From contig NZ_GG657898.1 of NCBI RefSeq assembly GCF_000156355.1, forward strand, positions 1 through 64,000: 64,000 bases of DNA, written 5' to 3'. The notes under the pieces are model-generated. The model ran no database searches, was not told the origin of the DNA, and saw nothing but the letters and a program-made list of their open reading frames with translations. The position numbers and the translations under genes were made by a program. Shown here piece after piece: positions 7,870 to 15,465 of this stretch; position 1 is the first letter of the stretch; each line of letters starts with the position of its first letter. Source of the DNA: Methylophaga thiooxydans DMS010. Its GTDB lineage: Bacteria; Pseudomonadota; Gammaproteobacteria; Nitrosococcales; Methylophagaceae.

Positions 7870-8037
7870 CCAACGGCGCGTCAGCAGACAGGTGGTGCCA
7901 GCAAAAAACTAACAGACTGCAGCTGAGACGGTGGGTTTTATAACCTTTCTCCCCGCCGGGCAACGCCGACTGATCCACGAGACGGATTACTTAGCCCCTT
8001 CGTTGGGGTTAAGGCAGTGAAAAATCCGGGAGATGAT
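7870..8037 (+). other. Structured non-coding gap in early region
   Basis: This 168-bp break in an otherwise gapless operon has no ORF. Possible stems are CGGTGGG (7929-7935) with CCCGCCG (7952-7958), and a perfect-pairing TTAGCCCC (7991-7998) with GGGGTTAA (8005-8012) over a 6-nt loop (one G-U pair). It could be an untranslated leader, attenuator or small RNA. There is no U-run for a standard terminator. Confidence 0.45.
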
Positions 8038-8232
8038 ATGGATGAATTAAGGAACCCAATCTGTTTTGCACGTTGCATCTGGCGGTCGCTTAGTCGTGGT
8101 CGGTATATATCTGGTCACAAGTACAAAACAGCAAAAGAGGTTACACCGGAAAACATTCATATCCTCCGCTGTAAACATTGTGGCCATAACTCCATTGCAT
8201 GGAGCTGGGGATCGTTAGAGGAATCCAAATAA
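8038..8232 (+). CDS. Small Cys-containing phage protein
   Basis: The 64-aa product is read from ATG 8038 with GGGAG 5 nt upstream. A GTG at 8017 is possible. It has CFARC near the N-terminus and CKHCGH near residue 50, which together could coordinate zinc. The stop overlaps the HD-protein start (TAATG). Function unknown. Confidence 0.6.
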   Translation: MDELRNPICFARCIWRSLSRGRYISGHKYKTAKEVTPENIHILRCKHCGHNSIAWSWGSLEESK

Positions 8233-8783
8233 TGAACATGAAAGAAGCAAGCGAGATGCGACCAGACATACTCACTATCAGTGGTGAATACTTTAACTTT
8301 ATGTGTCCTGAAGAGTCTGAGTTCGACATTTACGTTGCCGCTCATGGCCTATCAAACATTTGCCGCTTCGCTGGCCACACTAATAAGTTCTACAGCGTAG
8401 CCCAACATTCGGTTTATGTGTCTGAAATTGTACCGCCTGAAATGGCTTTGCACGGACTGCTGCATGATGCCGCAGAGGCGTTTGTTGGTGATGTGGCCAG
8501 ACCACTGAAAAACCTCTTGCCCGATTATCGTGAAATAGAGAAGCGTGTTGAAAAAGCCGTGTTAGGCCGTTTTGGGTTAGACGCTGAGATGCCTGCAGAA
8601 GTGAAGCACGCAGACTTGGTCTTGTTAGCCACAGAGCAGCGTGACTTGATGGCACCACACGATGATGAATGGCCGTTAATTAAAGATATTGAGCCATTAA
8701 AAAAAGCCATTGAACCAGTGTCTCCCAGCACAGCGTTTTTAATGTTTGTTGGCCGTTATCTACAAATCGTGGGGCAGCTATGA
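8232..8783 (+). CDS. HD-domain phosphohydrolase (YfbR-like)
   Basis: This 183-aa metal-dependent phosphohydrolase shows the HD signature H59 (VAQHS), H78-D79 ([16 protein letters not shown]) and a later conserved Asp. The arrangement resembles YfbR-type 5'-deoxynucleotidases and phage HD hydrolases that act on (deoxy)nucleotides. It probably adjusts nucleotide pools during replication. ATG 8232 overlaps the previous stop, and the earlier in-frame start at 8199 lies inside that gene. The substrate cannot be read from sequence. Confidence 0.8.
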   Translation: MNMKEASEMRPDILTISGEYFNFMCPEESEFDIYVAAHGLSNICRFAGHTNKFYSVAQHSVYVSEIVPPEMALHGLLHDAAEAFVGDVARPLKNLLPDYREIEKRVEKAVLGRFGLDAEMPAEVKHADLVLLATEQRDLMAPHDDEWPLIKDIEPLKKAIEPVSPSTAFLMFVGRYLQIVGQL

Positions 8784-9388
8784 GTTCAAGACAAAAGCTA
8801 ATCCAGCTTGTTCATATCGGCGCTAGCCGCTTGTTTAAGGACGAAGAAGCTCGTCGCACATGGCAAGGAGACCATACCGGTGAACGTTCGTGCAGCAAGA
8901 TGACGGACAAAGAATTGAAACATTTAGTCAATTTGCTACGTGATGCCAAAGCGATTAAACCACCTAAACGCGCAGGCAGAAAGCCATTCAATCGCAGCCC
9001 GTATATGGCAAAAATTGAAGCCTTACTGACCGATATGCAACTCAGTTGGGAATACGCTGAAACCATAGCCTGGCACGTCACCGGTGGTAAAGGCCATGCA
9101 ACAACAGGCCGTCCTGGTATTGAACGTCTGGAGTGGGTGCACAAGCGTCAGCAGTTTGAAGCGATCATTGCCGCGTTATATCAGGAACAGAAAAAACGCA
9201 GCCTGCTGCAAACCGTTGAGTACCTACTGGATGCCATGAACCTGAGCGAAAGCTATGTCGAGAAGCTGGTAGCAGGCCGTGCGAATGCCAGCAAGTGGCG
9301 TCGTAATGTGCCGCTACTCAATGCCATCGTCGATCACCTTAATGACAAAGTCGCGTTTGAACGTGCCACTCAAGTAGCGCTGCCATAA
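8780..9388 (+). CDS. GemA-like protein (Mu gp16 / DUF1018 family)
   Basis: The 202-aa basic protein has the DUF1018/GemA pattern: an N-terminal [14 protein letters not shown] segment and a central [18 protein letters not shown] block. In Mu, GemA modulates host gene expression and DNA topology. The C-terminal ~50 residues form a second helical module. The start overlaps the HD gene stop (ATGA). The position just ahead of the Mor-type activator is as in Mu. Confidence 0.85.
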   Translation: MSSRQKLIQLVHIGASRLFKDEEARRTWQGDHTGERSCSKMTDKELKHLVNLLRDAKAIKPPKRAGRKPFNRSPYMAKIEALLTDMQLSWEYAETIAWHVTGGKGHATTGRPGIERLEWVHKRQQFEAIIAALYQEQKKRSLLQTVEYLLDAMNLSESYVEKLVAGRANASKWRRNVPLLNAIVDHLNDKVAFERATQVALP

Positions 9389-9404
9389 GCAAGGTACCGA
9401 GCCA

Positions 9405-9779
9405 GTGAATTTACCTGATTATTTACCACCTGTAGCCAGAGAGATAGCCGATGTGATCGGTCTTGATGGACTGTTGCGTCTGGTGAAACAGTTCGGTGGT
9501 GTCACTATTCGAGTGCCGGGGCAAGGTGACCTAAAGCAAGTGCTTAGTCCAGATCAATACAAACAGTTCGTGCATACCTTCCGTAATGAGAAAATCGCCA
9601 TCCCCAAGCTTCAAGCAAGGCTATACCAAGTGGATCTGGCAGAGACAAGCCGTCTGCTTGATCAAGGCTTTACCAAAGCAGAAGTCGCCCGGACACAAAA
9701 AATTACTGAACGCGCTGTCTACAAACGCCAGGCTAAACAGCGTCAACTTGAAAATGACAAACAACAGGATCTCTTTTAA
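9405..9779 (+). CDS. Mor-family transcription activator (middle/late switch)
   Basis: The 124-aa protein has the Mor/C pattern: an N-terminal LPPVAREIADVIGLDGLLRLVKQFGG dimerisation part (quoted here in two pieces as ADVIGLDGLL and RLVKQFGG) and a C-terminal helix-turn-helix (~85-112, KAEVARTQKITERAVYKRQ). Mor of Mu activates the middle promoter and C activates the late promoters. Only one such protein is seen here, so it may do both jobs. The start is a GTG with AAGG ~10 nt upstream. The stop overlaps the next gene (TAATG). Confidence 0.88.
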   Translation: MNLPDYLPPVAREIADVIGLDGLLRLVKQFGGVTIRVPGQGDLKQVLSPDQYKQFVHTFRNEKIAIPKLQARLYQVDLAETSRLLDQGFTKAEVARTQKITERAVYKRQAKQRQLENDKQQDLF

Positions 9780-10687
9780 TGTTCGATTTTATCAATCCAC
9801 TCACAACTGATGACTTCAACGATAGTGTTGAGTTTTTATACCCTAATTTTTTGCCTAAAAAACAAATCACTATGATCTATGCCGATGGCGGCATGGGTAA
9901 AAGCTGGTTGCTTTTCGGGCTGGCAAAATATGCCACTGAACACAACAGTGGTAGTGAGCAAGGCGCGATGAATGTGCTGTACATCGATGTCGATAACCCC
10001 ATCAGTGTGCTGAAAGAGCGTGGCATCGAACATAAACTGATCGAAGCCTGCCCGAATCTAACCTACTCGCACCGCAGTAAGTTCAATGGTGAGCCACTCG
10101 AACTGCTGGATGAGCTTGAAAACAGAGCCTATGGCAACGCGTTTAAAAACATGCTGCTGATGCTGGACAGTCTCAGAGACTTTGGTGATATCAATAATGA
10201 CCTGACAGCCATGCGGATCGGCAACAAGCTGAAAAAGATACGTGACGCCGGTGCCACCATTATTGTGTTGCATCACTCCACCAAGAACGGCAGCAACTAT
10301 CAAGGATCAAACAACCTACGTAACAGCGTCGATAATATGTACCGTCTTATCAAAGCGGACTCGCCCGAAGGTGAAATTCGCTGGCTGCTCGAAGTTAAAA
10401 AAGAACGTGCTGCCATTGCCAATATCGCACTAAGAATAGAAGTGGCAGATCTGTTTTTAACCGAACTGGATCTCGACGAAGTCACACTCAACGATGAAGA
10501 AAGAGCGTTTATCGACAAGGTAAAAACCGTGCTGAAGGAGCAAGGTAGTTTGAATAAAACCAAGCTACTGGACGCCTGCGGTCACAAAAAAGATGATAAA
10601 ACCGCCCGTGATAGACTAGATCGCTTTGACCGTATTCACTGGCAATCTGAGAAAATAAAAGGTGCTTACACCTATAGTTTGGTTTAA
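9779..10687 (+). CDS. RepA-like RecA-fold ATPase
   Basis: The 302-aa P-loop ATPase has Walker A ADGGMGKSW (~35-43), Walker B LLMLDSLRD (~125-132) and a sensor-like TIIVLHHSTKNG. This is the pattern of the AAA_25/RepA hexameric helicase-type group found in plasmids and phages. The C-terminal ~70 residues look like a winged helix (QGSLNKTKLLDACGHKKDD). Mu itself relies on MuB and host PriA/DnaB, so a RepA-like ATPase next to Mor is unusual. It could assist replication restart or helicase loading. It is coupled to mor by TAATG. Confidence 0.82.
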   Translation: MFDFINPLTTDDFNDSVEFLYPNFLPKKQITMIYADGGMGKSWLLFGLAKYATEHNSGSEQGAMNVLYIDVDNPISVLKERGIEHKLIEACPNLTYSHRSKFNGEPLELLDELENRAYGNAFKNMLLMLDSLRDFGDINNDLTAMRIGNKLKKIRDAGATIIVLHHSTKNGSNYQGSNNLRNSVDNMYRLIKADSPEGEIRWLLEVKKERAAIANIALRIEVADLFLTELDLDEVTLNDEERAFIDKVKTVLKEQGSLNKTKLLDACGHKKDDKTARDRLDRFDRIHWQSEKIKGAYTYSLV

Positions 10688-10745
10688 CAACCACTACAAC
10701 GCGAACAACCTATCTGCTAAGTTGTAGCGGTTGTATCGGTTGTTG
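10687..10745 (+). promoter_or_regulatory. Dyad repeats ahead of lysis/late block
   Basis: ACAACCACTACAAC (10687-10700) pairs, with one mismatch, with GTTGTAGCGGTTGT (10721-10734). Extra half-sites ACAACC and CGGTTGT lie in the loop and after the stem. It sits between the last early gene and the first gene of the lysis/late block, where Mor/C-type activators of Mu bind imperfect dyads. It could be a late promoter control site or an RNA hairpin. There is no U-run. Confidence 0.5.
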
Positions 10746-10762
10746 ATAAAAGGAACTTAAAA

Positions 10763-11083
10763 ATGAAAAAACTCGCTTTTTGTATCTATGCGCTACTACT
10801 TTCTTCATCAGTTTTTGCAGCCGATGACTCACTCTTCCAGCCATGGTGTGATGCTTTCACTGCTCAGGGTATGGTGAGTTTGGCAGCGAATCGCATTTAT
10901 GGCAGCCCCAGTACATTGAATGATGAGCAGTATGAGTCGCGTAGTAACTGGGTAAATAATAGCTACCGAATGGCAGCTGAGAGATTTGCAGCCCGTTCCG
11001 GGCAGAGTTTTGAAAAAGTAGATATGGATGCAATGTCAAACGGTTGGGTTCAACGGTGTCAGCTGAAAGACCAAGTCCAATGA
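10763..11083 (+). CDS. Small secreted protein, unknown
   Basis: The 106-aa protein has a clear Sec signal peptide (KK, then a hydrophobic run to FA|ADD at residue ~20). The mature part has two Cys (C30, C99 approx.) that could form a disulphide in the periplasm. AAAAGGAAC precedes the start. It lies ahead of the muramidase, so it may be a lysis helper or a lysogenic-conversion factor. No family is recognised. Confidence 0.7.
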   Translation: MKKLAFCIYALLLSSSVFAADDSLFQPWCDAFTAQGMVSLAANRIYGSPSTLNDEQYESRSNWVNNSYRMAAERFAARSGQSFEKVDMDAMSNGWVQRCQLKDQVQ

Positions 11084-11196
11084 ATCTTATAGGTAAATTT
11101 CCAGCTTGGTTATAACTTCCAGCCAGTCTGAAAAAAATAACTCAAGATTGCCCAGACTTCTAAAACCTGCTTAACTAAATTGTAGTAACACCCCAG

Positions 11197-11225
11197 CGCC
11201 CTGAACTCATTCAGGGCGTTTTTGT
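11197..11225 (+). terminator. Rho-independent terminator
   Basis: CGCCCTGAA (11197-11205) and TTCAGGGCG (11210-11218) form a perfect 9-bp stem with a CTCA loop, followed by TTTTTG. It ends the transcript of the secreted-protein gene just before the muramidase. The stem core is almost identical to the terminator at 20405. Confidence 0.9.
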
Positions 11226-11242
11226 TTGTGCCAGAAAGCATC

Positions 11243-11797
11243 ATGCAACCCATGGACACAAACAAAACCTACCCAGAACTTTTCCTCAAAGCAGTCAATC
11301 ATGTCTTGAAGATTGAAGGCGGCTATGTGGATGATCCAAACGATGCCGGTGGCGAAACCAACTACGGCATCAGCAAGCGTCAATACCCCCATCTTAATAT
11401 CAGACTGCTGACATTAGATGATGCCATTGCACTCTATTTCCGTGACTACTGGCAAGCCTATGGCTGTGGCGATTTGCCACCAGTCATTGGTTGTTTCTTG
11501 TTTGACTCGGTAGTAAACCACCGGCCCAAAACAGCAATCAAATTCCTTCAATGCGCTTATCGCGTGGAAGTAGATGGTGTGATCGGTGATGAAACGCTTG
11601 GCGCTATCAGACGTTTCGCTAATAACGAAGACTACCTTACTAACAAGCTCACTCTCAGCCTTGCCTATCGGGCTGACTTCTATCATGACCTCGCCGTTGA
11701 AAACCCATCACAAGAACGCTTCATTATGGGCTGGATGCGCCGTCTGTTTGTGTTGCAGCAATTTATCAATACAGAGGTGACTCATGGAGCCGATTAG
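11243..11797 (+). CDS. Phage endolysin, GH108 muramidase with peptidoglycan-binding domain
   Basis: The protein is 184 aa if ATG 11243 is used; ATG 11252 is equally possible and neither has a strong ribosome site. The N-terminal GH108 domain has catalytic Glu25 in KIEGGYVDDPNDAGGETNYG (20 residues). The C-terminal part (GVIGDETLGAIR) fits the matching PG-binding module. It cleaves the glycan strand at lysis. It has no signal peptide, so it depends on the holin encoded next, whose start it overlaps. Confidence 0.9.
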   Translation: MQPMDTNKTYPELFLKAVNHVLKIEGGYVDDPNDAGGETNYGISKRQYPHLNIRLLTLDDAIALYFRDYWQAYGCGDLPPVIGCFLFDSVVNHRPKTAIKFLQCAYRVEVDGVIGDETLGAIRRFANNEDYLTNKLTLSLAYRADFYHDLAVENPSQERFIMGWMRRLFVLQQFINTEVTHGAD

Positions 11798-12362
11798 CAT
11801 TGCTTTAGGATTAGCGCAATTCGTGCCGGGGCTAACCCGGCTTTTAATGGGGGATAGGGCTGGTAACGTCGCTGATAAGGTTGTTAAAGCAGCCAATGCA
11901 GTAACGGGCGCAGGTAACGCTGATGAAGCCTTAGCCAAAATAAAGCATGATCCAGAGCTTCAACTAAAACTGCAAAAAGAAATGAACGTTATCGTTCTCG
12001 CCGAACTAGAAGCCGAGAACAAGCAGTTGGCCACCATCAACGCCACCATGCGAACCGAGTACACCTCTGGCGATTCATTCGTCCGTCGCTGGAGACCTTT
12101 CTTCGGTTACACCATTGCCGTGACATGGTTTGTACAAATGTCTGCTTTGGGCATTGTGATCGTTATTTCACCGAATGACGCTCCTGCTGTTATCAATGCC
12201 ATGGTCAACCTATCTGGTATGTGGGCAATCGCGCTTGCTGTGCTGGGTGTCTCAGTGAAAAAGCGTTCTGATGATAAACAAGTGTCAGCCGGACAAACGC
12301 CACCTCCGGGCGTATTTCAGAATCTATCTACTCTTTTAAGCCGTAACAAGGAAAGTAAATAA
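11784..12362 (+). CDS. Holin, 3-TM family
   Basis: The 192-aa protein has an N-terminal hydrophobic stretch (ISIALGLAQFVPGLTRLL), a charged helix (~45-90), and two strong membrane spans at ~107-131 and ~138-158 (the second with MWAIALAVLGVSV). This is the holin 3TM pattern seen in Mu-like phages and gene transfer agents. It overlaps the endolysin by 14 nt, so the two form a lysis cassette. It would permeabilise the inner membrane on schedule. Confidence 0.85.
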   Translation: MEPISIALGLAQFVPGLTRLLMGDRAGNVADKVVKAANAVTGAGNADEALAKIKHDPELQLKLQKEMNVIVLAELEAENKQLATINATMRTEYTSGDSFVRRWRPFFGYTIAVTWFVQMSALGIVIVISPNDAPAVINAMVNLSGMWAIALAVLGVSVKKRSDDKQVSAGQTPPPGVFQNLSTLLSRNKESK

Positions 12363-12364
12363 GC

Positions 12365-12592
12365 ATGGTGGACGTGTTCGACCGCGCCCAGGAGCGCGAA
12401 CAAAAAGACAGGGATATCGCGATTCAGACGGTGCTTCGAAGTAGCAGAGAAACAGAACAACCTGATGAAGAAAACGGTATTCGCTATTGCTTGGATTGTG
12501 GTGAGCCGATTCCAAATAAAAGACTGGAAGCAAGACCAGACGCGGTGCGCTGTGTGGACTGTCAAAACATTAAGGCTAAGCGGGAGCGATAA
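12365..12592 (+). CDS. TraR/DksA-type zinc-finger protein
   Basis: The 75-aa protein has a four-Cys zinc finger CLDCGEPI...CVDCQ in the C-terminal half, the TraR/DksA signature. In Mu-like phages this ORF lies between lysis and terminase genes. TraR-like proteins bind the RNA polymerase secondary channel and mimic DksA/ppGpp, so an effect on host or late transcription is likely. It follows the holin gene by 2 nt. Confidence 0.9.
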   Translation: MVDVFDRAQEREQKDRDIAIQTVLRSSRETEQPDEENGIRYCLDCGEPIPNKRLEARPDAVRCVDCQNIKAKRER

Positions 12593-12928
12593 ATGGAATT
12601 AGATTACACCGCATACAGGTTTTGGTTTGATGTGTTTCTGGCTTTTTTGTTTGCAGGTAATTGGGTTTACACCTGGCTAATCAATCGCCATCGCGTGAAT
12701 AAAACAGAGATTAAAGAAGTGAGCCAGCAGATAGTTAAAGTAGTTAGCCGAATGGATATCGTTGAAGAGCGAATGAATGGTGCACCAACGCATACCGACC
12801 TTAGCAATATCTACAATCGCATGAATGGAATGAGTGAAAACATCAGCGAAATGACTGGCTCTTTGAAAGCCATGACAACCCAGCTAACGCTAATCAATGA
12901 CTATCTGTTACGAGGAGATAAGCGGTGA
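12593..12928 (+). CDS. DUF2730-family membrane/coiled-coil phage protein
   Basis: The 111-aa protein has one N-terminal membrane span (FWFDVFLAFLFAGNWVYTWL) followed by a coiled-coil-like helix (~35-105). This is the DUF2730 layout of Mu-like phages. It may act in lysis as a spanin-like component, but that is inference from position. It is coupled at both ends (directly adjoining, then GTG overlap). Confidence 0.8.
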   Translation: MELDYTAYRFWFDVFLAFLFAGNWVYTWLINRHRVNKTEIKEVSQQIVKVVSRMDIVEERMNGAPTHTDLSNIYNRMNGMSENISEMTGSLKAMTTQLTLINDYLLRGDKR

Positions 12929-13215
12929 GCTTTAATCAAATACTCACAGAATCTATTCGTCTTGCCTTATTGCAGGCATTGGAGCAAGACCCTGGCTACT
13001 CGCATAACGAAAACATCTTGCAAATGATTTTGGCCAGTGTTGGTCATGATGTGTCTGCTGATCGTGTTCGTACCGAATTGCGCTGGCTGGAAGAGCAAGG
13101 TCTGCTGGCGATTACAACGGTTGGTGAATTGTTGATTGCCAAGGTGACTCAGCGTGGCGTCGATGTTGCGCTGGGGCGGAGCCGAATTGATGGTATTGGG
13201 AGAGCGCGACCATGA
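12925..13215 (+). CDS. Phage protein with winged-helix fold (VpaChn25_0724-like)
   Basis: The 96-aa protein starts at GTG 12925, overlapping the previous stop. It shows the pattern of the small phage family ILQMILASVGHDVSADRVRT...LRWLEEQGLL, a winged-helix arrangement found just upstream of the Mu gp27 gene in many prophages. The role is unknown; DNA binding in late expression or packaging is possible. Confidence 0.8.
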   Translation: MSFNQILTESIRLALLQALEQDPGYSHNENILQMILASVGHDVSADRVRTELRWLEEQGLLAITTVGELLIAKVTQRGVDVALGRSRIDGIGRARP

Positions 13216-13385
13216 TTAGAAAATTAAAGAACTGGCTGTTACAGCAAGATATAAAGAGCTTCGGCAAAGAAGTGTTAAAGAGTGTGGTTATTTTTTGCTA
13301 CATCATTGCCGCTGGTTATTTCTTTGGTGTTGGGATGTCACATTCTTATTCACCCATCACCATCAGCGTAGAGACGACTGAATAA
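13212..13385 (+). CDS. Small single-span membrane protein
   Basis: The 57-aa product is read from ATG 13212 (overlapping the previous stop by 4 nt) and ends in TAATG with the terminase small subunit gene. It has one hydrophobic span (VVIFCYIIAAGYFFGVGM) after a basic N-terminus, hence N-in. Perfect coupling at both ends argues for a real gene. It may be a lysis accessory. Confidence 0.75.
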   Translation: MIRKLKNWLLQQDIKSFGKEVLKSVVIFCYIIAAGYFFGVGMSHSYSPITISVETTE

Positions 13386-13933
13386 TGGCTCGCGCCTCAT
13401 CCATTGAGCAATTGCCAGCCGATATTCTGGAGCAGCTGCAAACCCTGTTGCGAGATCCGCGAGTCTCACAACTGGATGCCACAGCACAAATCAATGCCAT
13501 CCTTGAACAGCTCGGCACTGATGATCGCGTCAGCAAGTCTGCGGTCAATCGATATGCCGTCAAGATGAAAGATGTCGGAGCCAAACTACAGCAATCACGC
13601 GAACTGGCCAGCATGTGGATCGGCAAGCTGGGCGCTGCACCGCAAGGCCAGGTTGGTAAGTTAGTCAATGAAATCATCCGCACGATGGCGTTTGATTCAG
13701 CAATGCATATGGCTGAAGGTGATACCCCTGTAGAGCCAAAAATGCTGGCTCAATTGGCACTCGCTGTTCAGCGACTGGAGTCAGCGGCCAATATGAATGA
13801 AGAGCGAGAGAAAGCCATCAGAGCCGAAGCCGCTAACGAAGCTGCAGCGACAGCTGAAAAGTCTATGGTCAGCCAAGGCATGAGCCAAAAAGCAATTGAT
13901 TCAATCAAGACAGAAATACTGGGGCTGGGTTAA
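13385..13933 (+). CDS. Terminase small subunit-like protein (Mu gp27, DUF3486)
   Basis: The 182-aa protein shows the DUF3486 pattern: an N-terminal MARASSIEQLPADI, then a helix-turn-helix-like region ~20-65 (SKSAVNRYAVKM). In Mu this gene lies directly before gp28 and is thought to be the small terminase subunit recognising the packaging site. It is mostly helical with an Ala/Glu-rich C-terminus. Confidence 0.88.
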   Translation: MARASSIEQLPADILEQLQTLLRDPRVSQLDATAQINAILEQLGTDDRVSKSAVNRYAVKMKDVGAKLQQSRELASMWIGKLGAAPQGQVGKLVNEIIRTMAFDSAMHMAEGDTPVEPKMLAQLALAVQRLESAANMNEEREKAIRAEAANEAAATAEKSMVSQGMSQKAIDSIKTEILGLG

Positions 13934-13936
13934 GCG

Positions 13937-15463
13937 ATGGGCGCTGCTTTAGCCATATACAAAGATTACGATCCGAATGATGTCCTGCTGCCATATCAAA
14001 AGAACTGGATGGCAGATGACAGTATTCTTAAGCTTGCTGAAAAGTCACGACGTACAGGTTTAACTTGGGCTGAAGCAGCCGATCAAGTATTAGCCGCCTC
14101 ATCGTCAAAGGCTGCGGGCGGTACCAACTGCTACTACGTTGGTTCTAATAAAGAGATGGCCGTAGAGTTTATTGATGCTTGTTCGATGTGGGCTAAGTCA
14201 TTCAATAAGGCTGCCTCAGCCATTGAAGAGGAAATCTTTGAAGATGAAGACAAAGATATTCTCACCTTCACTATTCGCTTTGCCAGCGGCTTTAAGATTC
14301 AGGCACTCAGCTCACGACCCAGCAATATGCGTGGTCGTCAGGGTAATGTCTGCATTGATGAGGCGGCATTCCATGATGCACTTGATGAGCTTTTAAAAGC
14401 TGCGTTAGCTCTGACGATGTGGGGCAGCAAAATTCGAATCATCTCTACGCATAATGGCGTAGAAAACCTGTTCAATGAACTCATCGAAGACAGTCGATCT
14501 GGAAAAAAAGATTACAGCGTTCATCGAATCACACTGGATGATGCGTGTGAAATGGGTCTCTATAAACGCATCTGCCAAATTCAGAAAATTCAATGGACAC
14601 AAGAAGGCGAAGACGAATGGAAAGCTGGGCTTCGTAAAAATACTGCCAGTACCGAAGATGCCGAAGAAGAATATGACTGCGTCCCCAAACAAGGCGGTGG
14701 CACCTATATCAGCCGCGCCCTACGTGAGTCCCGCATGCATGATGTGCCGGTGCTGCGCTATTCCGGTACCGCCGAGTTCAACCTGTGGCCAGAGCATCTT
14801 CGCCAGGCAGAAATGCTGGCCTGGTGTGAGGTTAATTTAAAGCCGCTTTTAGACCAGTTAAATCCCAATTTACGCCACGTTTTAGGCGAAGATTTTGGTC
14901 GCTCCGGTGACTTAACCGTGCTGACACCGATGACCATCAGTCAGCAGCTCAGGCGCGTAGTGCCATTTATGGTTGAACTGCACAACGTGCCGTTCAAGCA
15001 GCAAGAGCAGGTGCTGTTTTATATCTGTGATCGTTTGCCTCGATTCAGTGCGGCCAAGCTGGATGCCCGTGGTAATGGTCAGTATCTGGCAGAGCAAGCC
15101 AAGTACCGCTATGGCGTCAATGTGGTCGAAGAAGTGATGCTTAGCCAAAGCTGGTACCTGGATAATATGCCCAAGTTCAAAGCTGCGTTTGAGGACGACA
15201 CCATTCTTATCCCGCGTGATGCCGATGTCGCAGACGATATCGGTGCGCTGCAAGTGATTAAAGGTGTACCGAAATTGCCCGATGGTAAAACCGATGCTGC
15301 CAAAAGCCGACACGGTGACGCAGCGATTAGTTTGGTCATGGCGCATGCTGCCAGCTTTGATTTGGCTTCACCGATTGAGTGGACAGCAGCCCCCAGCAAA
15401 ACCGAACGCGACAACCCCGACAACGACTACAGCAGCCTGATGCAAAAAGGCGGTGGATGGTAA
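13937..15463 (+). CDS. Terminase large subunit (Mu gp28-like)
   Basis: This 508-aa packaging motor has a modified Walker A (AEKSRRTGLTWAEA, residues ~34-47), Walker B with NVCIDEAAF (~137-145), a coupling motif IISTHNG (~167-173), and a C-terminal RNase-H-type nuclease beginning at GEDFGRSGD. All are typical of gp28. It pumps DNA into the prohead and makes headful cuts, including flanking host DNA in Mu-type phages. It looks intact. Confidence 0.95.
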   Translation: MGAALAIYKDYDPNDVLLPYQKNWMADDSILKLAEKSRRTGLTWAEAADQVLAASSSKAAGGTNCYYVGSNKEMAVEFIDACSMWAKSFNKAASAIEEEIFEDEDKDILTFTIRFASGFKIQALSSRPSNMRGRQGNVCIDEAAFHDALDELLKAALALTMWGSKIRIISTHNGVENLFNELIEDSRSGKKDYSVHRITLDDACEMGLYKRICQIQKIQWTQEGEDEWKAGLRKNTASTEDAEEEYDCVPKQGGGTYISRALRESRMHDVPVLRYSGTAEFNLWPEHLRQAEMLAWCEVNLKPLLDQLNPNLRHVLGEDFGRSGDLTVLTPMTISQQLRRVVPFMVELHNVPFKQQEQVLFYICDRLPRFSAAKLDARGNGQYLAEQAKYRYGVNVVEEVMLSQSWYLDNMPKFKAAFEDDTILIPRDADVADDIGALQVIKGVPKLPDGKTDAAKSRHGDAAISLVMAHAASFDLASPIEWTAAPSKTERDNPDNDYSSLMQKGGGW

Positions 15464-15465
15464 CA

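Noticed and set aside
8232-8783. DatZ-type dATP hydrolase of a Z-genome phage
   Set aside because: No PurZ or matching polymerase is present in the prophage, and the motifs are common to many HD proteins.
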